The notes under the pieces were generated by a model that had not been told where the DNA came from, searched no databases, and saw nothing but the letters and a program-made list of their open reading frames with translations. 56,138 nucleotides of DNA from Caldilineaceae bacterium (GTDB lineage Bacteria > Chloroflexota > Anaerolineae > Caldilineales > Caldilineaceae). A program made the translations under genes and the position numbers. Positions 49,300-56,138 of the stretch are shown here, in pieces; the stretch's first letter is position 1, and each line of letters starts with the position of its first letter. The DNA is taken from the NCBI GenBank assembly GCA_022821585.1, contig JAJEDI010000083.1:1-56138 (forward strand). The letters are read 5' to 3'.

Positions 49300-50292
49300 T
49301 CAAGTCTTTCCTTCAAAACGGATGCGTGGGTCTACAACGATCAAGAGAATATCGGACAAGAAGGTGCCAATCAGCGTCAGTACGCCCAGAAACATCACAA
49401 TACTTCCGGCCAGGAACATATCCTGGCTGATGAGCGCCATGAAGAGAAGAGGACCCGTGGTCGGCAGGCTCAGAACGATGGCGACGATTGTCTCGCCCGA
49501 AACGATGCGGGGCAGCTGCCAGCCAACCGTACTGACGATCGGATTGATCGCCATGCGCACCGGATACCTGAACAGCAGCTTCCCTTCGGCAACGCCCTTG
49601 GCGCGGGCGGTGATGACATACTGTTTGCTCAGTTCATCCAGCAGGGTGCCGCGCATGACGCGAATGATTCCGGCCGTGCCGGCCGTGCCGATAACGATGA
49701 TAGGAACCCAGAGATGGATGAAGAGATCCCATACTTTACCCAGAGACCACGGGGCCAGGGCGTATTCCGAGGAAAACAGGCCGCCGACGCTGACGCCGAG
49801 GTATTTGAAGAAGAGGAACATGAGAATAAGGGCCAGCATGAAGTTGGGCGTCGCCAGCCCGGCAAAACCGAGCACGGAAAACAGATAATCGCTGAAGCCA
49901 TACTGGTGGGTGGCGACGTAAATGCCGATCGGCACGGCAACCACGTAGGTAAAAAAGAGGGTGATGAGAGAGAGCAATATCGTGTAGGGCAGACGTTCCC
50001 GCAGCAGCTTGCCGACGGGTTGGTTCCATTCGAAAGAACGGCCCATTTCACCGCGCAAGAAGCGCCCGAACCAGCGGATATATTTCTCTACGGGAGTGGC
50101 GTCAAGGCCGTATTCCTGCTTGAGCGCTTCGATTTCGGCCTCATCGATGATGTCTCCCTCCTGTTCCAGGCGGGCGACGTAGCTGGTCAGAAAATCGCCT
50201 GGCGGCAGTTGAATGATGATGAACACAACTACGCTCAGGAAGAGGAAAGTAACAACGGCGTAGATCAGTCTTTGCGCGATATAGCCGATCAT
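49300..50292 (-). CDS. ABC transporter permease (DppB type), third importer
   Basis: A 330-residue permease: MIGYIAQRLIYAVVTFLFLSVVVFII, then LPPGDFLTSYVARLEQEGD, YGLDATPVEKYIRWFGRFLRGEMGRSFEW, and EAA loop QYVITARAKGVAEGKLLFRYPVR, ending IVVDPRIRFEGKT. The start ATG overlaps the stop of the upstream Gfo/Idh gene (ATGA). The 1-nt gap to the downstream permease start supports one transcript. Confidence 0.93.
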   Translation of the reverse strand: MIGYIAQRLIYAVVTFLFLSVVVFIIIQLPPGDFLTSYVARLEQEGDIIDEAEIEALKQEYGLDATPVEKYIRWFGRFLRGEMGRSFEWNQPVGKLLRERLPYTILLSLITLFFTYVVAVPIGIYVATHQYGFSDYLFSVLGFAGLATPNFMLALILMFLFFKYLGVSVGGLFSSEYALAPWSLGKVWDLFIHLWVPIIVIGTAGTAGIIRVMRGTLLDELSKQYVITARAKGVAEGKLLFRYPVRMAINPIVSTVGWQLPRIVSGETIVAIVLSLPTTGPLLFMALISQDMFLAGSIVMFLGVLTLIGTFLSDILLIVVDPRIRFEGKT

Positions 50293-51302
50293 TTCTTCGC
50301 CTCGTAGGGAGATTGCAGCAGGGAGACCGTCTTCCCTTCGTCAATTGCCTGCTGGGCTTTGAGGGCGATTTCAGTCATCCGAAAGAGCTCCTCAACCCCG
50401 GCAAAGGACCCGTCCCGGACTGAGTTGACATAGGCCGTGTACCAGTTGGGTGTGTCGGGGATGTCGAGGCTGCATACCCCGTCCTGTTCGCTGATCAGCT
50501 TTGCGGTCTCCTCGTTGGCGATGCTCTCGACAACGCCGGCAGTGCCTGAAATCATCATGCGCTCATCGCCATGGGTGGGCGCGGTGGCAGGACGCAGAAA
50601 GTCCAGCATCACGGTCGAGACCCCGCCGTTGCGCATCCGCAACAGAATAGCGGCCTGGCTGGCACAGCCCGGATAGTCCGGATGGGCGGCCGTGGTCTCC
50701 CAACCGGTAACTTCGGTGAATACATCGCCCAGTGACCAGACGAGCCAGTCGATGACATGAACGCCGACAAAGGGAACAATACCGGGAAAGGTCTCGCGCG
50801 TGCGAAAATGGTCCGGCCGCTTGCCTCCCCAGCGGTAGGAGATCTGGCTGTAGCTGCCGAGAGGCTCGCCGATCAGGCCGGCATGTACGGCGTCGCGAGC
50901 GGCCTCAAACCATTTCATTCTGCGGTAGCCGTGCAGCGCGGCAAGCGGGGTCCCGGCCTCACCGGCCACGGCGTACAGGTGTGAAAGGCTCGCCAAGTCC
51001 ATCGCCAGCGGCTTCTCCGTCATGACGGCGATGCCGCGTTTCAGGCATATTTCGGCGAATCCCGGAACGTGCTGGGGCGGCACGCAGATCTGCACGAGGT
51101 CCGGAGATTCCGCGTCCAGCATCTTCTCATACTCGGTATATCTGTTTGTCTCAGGCGTTACGCCGGGCGCTCTGGCGAAAGAGTCCAGCGATTCGCCCGG
51201 CAGCGCCAGGGCGACGGCAACGACGGAAACGTCGGGCAGATCCTGGAGCATCTGCTCGTAGTAATCCAGGTGTCCTGAGTGACCGAGTAGGGCGAATTTC
51301 AT
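50289..51302 (-). CDS. Gfo/Idh/MocA-family oxidoreductase
   Basis: A 337-residue dehydrogenase with a slightly atypical N-terminal nucleotide motif (ALLGHSGHLDYYEQML), VPPQHVPGFAEICLKRG and the catalytic Lys in VMTEKPLAMD; the C-terminal domain includes FVGVHVIDWLVW. ATG 51302 was chosen because AGAGGAAG lies upstream and homology starts at MKFALLGHSG; the frame open to 51428 is unlikely. It lies inside the importer operon with the amidohydrolase and a second Gfo/Idh gene, so it probably acts on the imported compound. Confidence 0.9.
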   Translation of the reverse strand: MKFALLGHSGHLDYYEQMLQDLPDVSVVAVALALPGESLDSFARAPGVTPETNRYTEYEKMLDAESPDLVQICVPPQHVPGFAEICLKRGIAVMTEKPLAMDLASLSHLYAVAGEAGTPLAALHGYRRMKWFEAARDAVHAGLIGEPLGSYSQISYRWGGKRPDHFRTRETFPGIVPFVGVHVIDWLVWSLGDVFTEVTGWETTAAHPDYPGCASQAAILLRMRNGGVSTVMLDFLRPATAPTHGDERMMISGTAGVVESIANEETAKLISEQDGVCSLDIPDTPNWYTAYVNSVRDGSFAGVEELFRMTEIALKAQQAIDEGKTVSLLQSPYEAKK

Positions 51303-51354
51303 TGGAGCTTCCTCTCTACCTTGTAGAACCGTTTTGCGACGCCTGAATCGGCTT

Positions 51355-52203
51355 CTATAGGAGCCTTTCGCTGCCGGCTTCCTTGGGAGCCCACAGCTCA
51401 TCGTACGTATAGTTCTGCGGGGCGGCAAGGGTTCCCTGGGGCAGCTCCCAGTCGGGGCGAAAGCTCCGGATCAGCGTCACGGCGTTTTGGGATGCGATTC
51501 GATCGCGGGTTGTCTCGTCAATGTCTGCGGATTCCAGCTGGGCCTGGAGGATGCGAAAGTCGTAGTAGGGCAGGTCGCTGCCAAAGAGAATGCGCTCACT
51601 GCCGAGCTCGTTGACCAGTTGCGGCAGGTCCCAATCGGAGCGTGAGCCTATGGGGCGCTGTACGATCTCAAACCAGACGTTATCGAGCTGCTGGCAGGGC
51701 TCCATTTCCTCTGCGTTCCCGGCATGGAGGATGAAGGTCAGGTTGGGGAAACGCCGTGCATAGGCCGCGGTCCGCTCCGGGCTCTCATGCAGCAGGCAGA
51801 GCCCGCCCCGGAGCGACGCGACTTCGAGAAAAGGATAGAGCTGTCTTTCGAAGGTCATGCCGGCGGGATGCCACATAATGCCCCGGAGGCCGCCTTCGAC
51901 CAGCGTCTCTTCGAGGGCGTCGGCCCCGACCTGGCCGTGGCGCAGCTCGATCAGGGCGAGGCCGATGGGAAAGCGATCGGGAAACTGCTGACAGGCGCGG
52001 ACGATGATCCCGTTCTGGTCCTTCGTGTCCAGTATTCCCCGGATCTGCGACGAGCCGACGGCGGTCGGCCCGATGACCGAGGCGACGACGCCGGCGGAGG
52101 CCATGCGGGCCAGACAGCGGCCGGTCGTCTGGCCGACGGCAGGATCGTAGGTGATGGTCGTGCCGATATGACAGTGCACATCCACGTAGGGTCGCATCTT
52201 CAC
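51355..52203 (-). CDS. Amidohydrolase-family (amidohydrolase 2) metal-dependent hydrolase
   Basis: A 282-residue TIM-barrel hydrolase or decarboxylase of the amidohydrolase_2 family (ACMSD and lactonase relatives): N-terminal PYVDVHCHIG metal site, LRGIMWHPAG, LCLLHESPERT, FILHAGNAEE and the final Asp in ILFGSDLPYYD. The start at 52203 overlaps the upstream gene's stop. Relatives cleave lactones of sugar acids or decarboxylate aromatics; with two Gfo/Idh genes, a lactone from an oxidised sugar is a reasonable guess. Confidence 0.87.
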   Translation of the reverse strand: MKMRPYVDVHCHIGTTITYDPAVGQTTGRCLARMASAGVVASVIGPTAVGSSQIRGILDTKDQNGIIVRACQQFPDRFPIGLALIELRHGQVGADALEETLVEGGLRGIMWHPAGMTFERQLYPFLEVASLRGGLCLLHESPERTAAYARRFPNLTFILHAGNAEEMEPCQQLDNVWFEIVQRPIGSRSDWDLPQLVNELGSERILFGSDLPYYDFRILQAQLESADIDETTRDRIASQNAVTLIRSFRPDWELPQGTLAAPQNYTYDELWAPKEAGSERLL

Positions 52204-53309
52204 TCCACTCCTATCGCGCGCCGTTCGCCGGTTGCTCGGCGCGCCGCTTCGATAATGGCCAGATTGTGCCGCGCCTTTACACCGTCCACCGGCATCTCGG
52301 AGCCGCTGGCGAGCGCCTCAAATGTGGCGGCGTAGCAGCCGAAGTGACCGCCAACGCCGGGGTTCTCTTTCACCACCGGTTCGGGTATTTCGAGAGAACT
52401 CCAGCCTTCTTCCTCGCCGCCGTAGCGCCAGAACGGCTCCTCGTCGCGGTGAAACACGCGGATCGATCCATTGGTGGTGTGCACTTCGCACCAGCGGCCC
52501 CGTTCAGCAGTGATCGCCGGCGAACACCACGATGCCGACACCGTGGACACGGCGCCGTCCTCGTGTTCAAACAGGAGGATGGCGAGATCGTCGACATCGA
52601 TATCGAAACGCATCGTTTTCACCCTGGCTTCGACATAGCGGACCGGCGAACCCATGAGCGCTTCGACCGAGTAGATCTCATGATAGGCGGTATCGCTGAT
52701 GCAACCGCCGCCCACCGCCTTTTGGGCGCGCCAAGCCATGGCGGGATTGGCATGGTCGCTGCCAAAGTCAGCCGGTTTCATCCCCATGCATTGACCACGA
52801 CCCAAAATCGGCTTCCCCAACTTCCCCGTTCGCAGTTGACTCAGCGCTTCCTGCATTGGCAAGGAAAAAAGCAGGTTGTGCATGATGGCATAGGGGACAC
52901 CGTTGCGGTTGACCGCTTCCAGTATGGCGTCGGCCTCCTCCAGCGAGGTCGCCATTGGTTTTTCGGAGATGACGGCGACGCCGGCCTCGGCTGCCTGGAT
53001 GGCGTGTTCTGCGTGCATGGCGTGCGGTGTGGCGATCGAAACCGCGTCGATCTCGGCCCTGGCGAGCATGTCGCGATAGTCGGCATATCTCTGCGCCGGC
53101 GGCACCTCAAGCGTATTGCCTGCATATTCGAGGTTGTCGGGCACGGGATCGGCGACCGCGACGACGTCCACTGCGTCCGGCAGGGCGAGATATACGGAGA
53201 TATGGTTGATGCGCACGATACCGCCGCATCCAATCAGACCCAAGCGTACCGGTTTTGTTACCTTCCTCTTCGGTTGCGTCATCTTGACATCGGCGCGGGT
53301 GAAACGCAA
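52200..53309 (-). CDS. Gfo/Idh/MocA-family oxidoreductase
   Basis: A 369-residue dehydrogenase: GLIGCGGIVRINHISVYLAL, ATPHAMHAEHAIQAAEAGV, catalytic Lys in VISEKPMATS, and a C-terminal domain with GGGCISDTAYHEIYSVEALMGSP (Asp and His typical of the active site). The start is TTG 53309 or ATG 53282; neither has an ideal ribosome binding site. First gene of the third importer operon on the minus strand; it overlaps the amidohydrolase. The binding-protein gene lies upstream across a gap of 370 nt. Confidence 0.9.
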   Translation of the reverse strand: MRFTRADVKMTQPKRKVTKPVRLGLIGCGGIVRINHISVYLALPDAVDVVAVADPVPDNLEYAGNTLEVPPAQRYADYRDMLARAEIDAVSIATPHAMHAEHAIQAAEAGVAVISEKPMATSLEEADAILEAVNRNGVPYAIMHNLLFSLPMQEALSQLRTGKLGKPILGRGQCMGMKPADFGSDHANPAMAWRAQKAVGGGCISDTAYHEIYSVEALMGSPVRYVEARVKTMRFDIDVDDLAILLFEHEDGAVSTVSASWCSPAITAERGRWCEVHTTNGSIRVFHRDEEPFWRYGGEEEGWSSLEIPEPVVKENPGVGGHFGCYAATFEALASGSEMPVDGVKARHNLAIIEAARRATGERRAIGVE

Positions 53310-53681
53310 GGCGTTCCCGGCCTCTCCTTTCTTTGCCTTTTATCAGGAATGAAACGGCGCAATACGCTAACCATAAAGGAGCGCTGTCGGGTACGGCTGT
53401 CCGCTGGAAGAGGCAGTGACGCGCATCGATCCGGAGCAGGTACGCCTTATCCATCCATCCGTGCGGCGGGCACTCAGCATCGCAGACGAATCAGTTTGTG
53501 GCGGCTCTTTAGCCGTTTTCCTGGCTGGACTTGAATACTAACGAAGAGTGGCAGATTTGAAAAGGGCCGTTTCCCACCCCGTTGCAAGTTCGATTCCTCC
53601 GTTGGTCCACCGAAACAGAGCAAACACCCTGTTCCCACCAAGGGCGAAAACAGGGTGTTGCACGGTCTTCTTCGCTATGCC
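53310..53681. other. Gap between binding-protein and operon
   Basis: No gene is visible. It contains an 11-bp inverted repeat (53623-53659) and a GTTCGATTC string that looks like a tRNA T-loop but lacks a foldable tRNA (see rejected list). Confidence 0.5.
53623..53659 (-). terminator. Inverted repeat after the third binding-protein gene
   Basis: AACACCCTGTT (53623-53633) and AACAGGGTGTT (53649-53659) are exact reverse complements with a 15-nt loop, 23 nt after the minus-strand stop. The downstream side has only interrupted T residues, so it may be a weak terminator or an mRNA 3'-end stabiliser. Confidence 0.5.
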
Positions 53682-55673
53682 CTACTCCTCAATGAACCAC
53701 TGTGAAGGCATGAACGGGGCATAGAAGTTGTTGTCCGAAATCCAGGCGGCGCCCTCCAACGGCACATTGTGGAGGCGATTGCTGATGATAACCGGGCGCG
53801 GCGTGAAGCCGATGGTGCCGATCATCGGGATTTCGCTGGTGAAGTACTCATAGTACTCGGCGCCATACTTATCGAAGTCTTCGGTGCCGACCGCGGTCAG
53901 CTTGTACTGCTCGAAGATCTCTCTCTGCCGCTTGATCTCCTCCGGCGGCTCCACGCCCTCCTCGCCATTGGTCCGGAACCAGTCCTTCCACGTCCCGGTC
54001 CAGAAGGAGGTCTGGTCGACAGCGTAGTTGCTGCCCAAGGAGCGGCCGAACAGGGCGTTTCTGTCCAGATGCCAGGTCGGAATCTGCAGATCATTGGTGG
54101 CCAGTCGTTGCGAGAAGAGACCGCCCTGCTCACCCAGATTCTCGACAATTGCCTCAAGCCCGACCTCGGCCCAGTCATCGCGGACCAGTTCGGCCATGGC
54201 GATCTTGGGGCCTTCGGAAACACCGACGTGGATGAGCATGCTGAGCCGGCCTTCGCCATCAGGCCGCAGCCGGTATCCATCGCTGTCGCGCTCGGTCAGG
54301 CCGACAGAGTCGAGTAGCGCGTTGGCGCGTTCCGGGTCATACTCGGCGTGGGTCGTGGCCCATTCCTCCTTGAAGAAGCTCAGGCCCGGATTGACGGTGG
54401 CCGGGAAGGGCCTGCCCAGACCGAAGAAGAGGGTGTCGTTCATGCTCTCGCGGTCGATGCTGATCGACAAGGCGATGCGGAAGTCCTTGTTGTTGAACAA
54501 CTCCCTGAGAACCGGATCCTTGACGGTGCGATTGGGCATCAGGCCCAGCTCGGCGGAGAAAAGGTTCTGGGCGAATTCGACGCGATAGTTCCCCTGTTCG
54601 GCGCCTTGCTGGAAGACCGACATATCCTTCATGTCGATATAGTAGGTCTCGAAGTCAAACTCACCGGCGCTGGCCTTGAGCGTCTGCACCTCTTTGTCGC
54701 CCGTGATCACGGCTTCGATGCGATCGATGTAGGGCAGCTGGTTGCCGGCGGTGTCGACCTGGTGGAAGTAGGGATTGCGGACAACGATTGCGCGGTCGCT
54801 GGTGAGCGTTTCGTTCTTCCAGGCCCAGAGGGTAGGACCATCGATGCGGAAGTTGTTGCGCGGCCGGTTGTGGTAGTTGAAGGCTTGCATCCAGGTCTCA
54901 AAGCCCTCCTCCTCGGCCAGTTTCTGCGCATCCTCGTTGTAGTCGATGTGCCACTTCTTCAGCCAGTGTTTGGGCATGATTACGTTGTTGTCGGTAGCCA
55001 CGCCCGTGCGACCCAGATAGTTCATGATGATCGGGTAGGGCACACTGAAGCTGATTTCAACCACGGTGTCACTGATCTTGGTGAAGACTGCCGGCTCACC
55101 TCCTGCGCGCCAGATGGACCGCGGCCCGGCGGGGGAGAGATCTTCGTTCATCGCGACATCTTCCCAGGCGAACATGATGTCGTCGGTCGTGAACGGTTCG
55201 CCATCCGACCACTTATGGCCCTCACGCAGGACGATGGTCAGGGTTTTGTAGTCATCGGAGAAGAAGTAATCTTTGGCGATGTCCATGAAGACCTGGGTGT
55301 TGGAGAAGTCATACCTGAAGAGCCCGTTCATGCGCAGGGTGGCGAAGCTCCACAGATTGATTGGGTTGACCTCGCCGAAGCGCAGGGTGCCCCCGTACGT
55401 GCCAATCCGGTCCTCCGGTTCAATCACCTGCGGCTCTGCCGGGAGACGTTCTTCGACCGGCGGCAGCTCGCCGTTGGCGACCATCTCGGCCAGCATGGGG
55501 GATTCGTTATAGGCCGAAGATGACTCCGCTTCCGTACTCTCGGCCTCGGCGGCCGGTTCAGGCTCGGCGGCCGCTTCCTCCGCTGCGGGCGCGGCACCGC
55601 CGCAAGCCGCAATCATGGGAAGCAGCATGATGAAGATGGCCGCAAGTGCCCAAATACGCAGTTGTGGTTTCAC
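53682..55673 (-). CDS. ABC transporter substrate-binding lipoprotein (family 5, large form)
   Basis: A 663-residue SBP_bac_5 protein. Signal peptide ends PMIAAC (Cys24), followed by GGAAPAAEEAAAEPEPAAEAES, an acidic linker. Family blocks are IAKDYFFSDDYKTLTIVLREGHKWSDGEPFTTDDIMFAWEDV and NKDFRIALSISIDRESMND. It is about 130 residues longer than the other two binding proteins, as in oligosaccharide-binding relatives of the family (inference). GTG 55673 follows AAAGGAG. It is the binding protein of the third importer, with its own promoter (55736-55764). Confidence 0.92.
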   Translation of the reverse strand: MKPQLRIWALAAIFIMLLPMIAACGGAAPAAEEAAAEPEPAAEAESTEAESSSAYNESPMLAEMVANGELPPVEERLPAEPQVIEPEDRIGTYGGTLRFGEVNPINLWSFATLRMNGLFRYDFSNTQVFMDIAKDYFFSDDYKTLTIVLREGHKWSDGEPFTTDDIMFAWEDVAMNEDLSPAGPRSIWRAGGEPAVFTKISDTVVEISFSVPYPIIMNYLGRTGVATDNNVIMPKHWLKKWHIDYNEDAQKLAEEEGFETWMQAFNYHNRPRNNFRIDGPTLWAWKNETLTSDRAIVVRNPYFHQVDTAGNQLPYIDRIEAVITGDKEVQTLKASAGEFDFETYYIDMKDMSVFQQGAEQGNYRVEFAQNLFSAELGLMPNRTVKDPVLRELFNNKDFRIALSISIDRESMNDTLFFGLGRPFPATVNPGLSFFKEEWATTHAEYDPERANALLDSVGLTERDSDGYRLRPDGEGRLSMLIHVGVSEGPKIAMAELVRDDWAEVGLEAIVENLGEQGGLFSQRLATNDLQIPTWHLDRNALFGRSLGSNYAVDQTSFWTGTWKDWFRTNGEEGVEPPEEIKRQREIFEQYKLTAVGTEDFDKYGAEYYEYFTSEIPMIGTIGFTPRPVIISNRLHNVPLEGAAWISDNNFYAPFMPSQWFIEE

Positions 55674-55735
55674 TTTTACTCTCCTTTAGGGTTGGAAACA
55701 CGGAACCTGACGTGCCCGAAGTTAAAGCATCTGCT

Positions 55736-55764
55736 ATGGTATTTATTTCGCACCGAGTTGTCAA
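55736..55764 (-). promoter_or_regulatory. Promoter of the third binding-protein gene
   Basis: On the minus strand a perfect TTGACA (55764-55759), a 17-bp spacer and TACCAT (55741-55736), about 60 nt before the GTG start. Confidence 0.65.
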
Positions 55765-56031
55765 GGAGATAAAATTTTCTCTTTCATCTCAGATTCAGGG
55801 TGGGAACAGTCTGGCGGGGAATCAGTGCCAGCGGCGGCTGGAACTGTTTACCGTCTTTGGGCGAGACGCAGTGCAGGCGCCCGGCCTGGCCGCACGGTGG
55901 AGTCCGTCAGTTGGGGGTGCGAGGGCAGGCACAAGGCCGGCACCTACGGGGATTTGATGGGACTGGCGGGGCGTGGGTTGGCCAGACACCTTCGATTAGG
56001 CACCTGTTACGAATATCGACACCAGGTCGAT
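55765..56031. other. Gene-free stretch before the terminal repeat
   Basis: No supported gene. Short frames here show no family resemblance. Confidence 0.5.
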
Positions 56032-56111
56032 GAGGCATGTTGTAGGAGGGGGGGGCGTTGGGGGGGGGGGGCCCCCCCCAAAAGGAGGGGCCAAAAGGGC
56101 CCCCCCCCCAA
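56032..56111. repeat. Interspersed repeat family R1, copy D, with degraded homopolymers
   Basis: GAGGCATGTTGTAGGA is identical to the left end of copy B. It is followed by GGGGGGGGCGTTG and long runs of G and C where copy B has GCGGGGGC, CCCCGC and AGGGCCGAATAGG. The pattern of intact order but merged homopolymers looks like low-quality consensus at a contig end. Confidence 0.7.
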
Positions 56112-56138
56112 ACGCACTGAGAAAGAATGAGGGGTGAC

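Noticed and set aside
53583..53616. GTTCGATTC string followed by GGTCCACC, like the 3' part of a tRNA or tmRNA
   Set aside because: The arms around the loop do not pair (GCAAG versus CCTCC), no matching 5' acceptor strand is found in the preceding ~100 nt, and no anticodon arm can be placed.
54348..55523. A 391-codon open frame on the plus strand
   Set aside because: It is antisense to the large binding-protein gene, which has a lipobox, promoter and family motifs.

Overview
The window is about 56 kb of GC-rich bacterial DNA that carries mostly metabolic and transport genes. There are no rRNA, tRNA, CRISPR or prophage genes that I can see. Three lines of evidence suggest a Chloroflexota organism of the Caldilinea/Anaerolinea type, although no phylogenetic marker proves it: Thr-Pro-rich lipoproteins with PA14 domains, three large oligopeptide-type ABC systems with Cys-anchored binding proteins, and many F420-type, PhyH-type and Gfo/Idh/MocA-type enzymes. 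Both ends of the window lie in copies of the same interspersed repeat, and the right end has degenerated homopolymers, so the window is probably one complete metagenomic contig that broke at repeats.

Left part (1-8.7 kb). An OsmC-like gene has an in-frame TGA exactly where the family has its first conserved Cys, and a bacterial SECIS-like hairpin follows it, so it is a candidate selenoprotein. Next comes an arginine operon: argC, a TrmH-type RNA methyltransferase, argB, argD, a short N-acetylglutamate synthase and carA. In front of argC are a consensus sigma-70 promoter, a 17-residue leader peptide with five Arg codons, and three mutually exclusive RNA hairpins ending in an intrinsic terminator. 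This is the layout of ribosome-mediated transcription attenuation. A convergent gene fuses an ECF sigma factor to a bifunctional-nuclease (DUF151) domain.

Middle part (8.8-30 kb). This holds a PA14 lipoprotein, a TIM-barrel isomerase, a flavoprotein disulfide reductase relative without its redox cysteines, a perfect parS site (13203-13218), two SDR dehydrogenases, and two oligopeptide-type ABC importers. The first importer has a fused permease-ATPase. Between the importers lie an LLM flavin oxidoreductase, a cupin and a Gfo/Idh/MocA dehydrogenase. Strong stem-loops without U-tracts follow the first two binding-protein genes.

Right part (30-56 kb). A catabolic island encodes a cytochrome P450, a rhamnose-mutarotase-like protein, VOC proteins, two Ldh-family dehydrogenases, an RraA-like aldolase, an SDR, a 2-hydroxyacid dehydrogenase, two PhyH dioxygenases, an M81 (MlrC-like) peptidase and an unrecognised 119-residue protein. 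Four tandem paralogous single-Cache lipoproteins follow. Last, on the minus strand, is a third ABC importer whose operon also encodes two Gfo/Idh/MocA dehydrogenases and an amidohydrolase. Several repeat families fill the intergenic spaces. The overall picture is a heterotroph that imports and degrades modified sugars, peptides or small organic acids.
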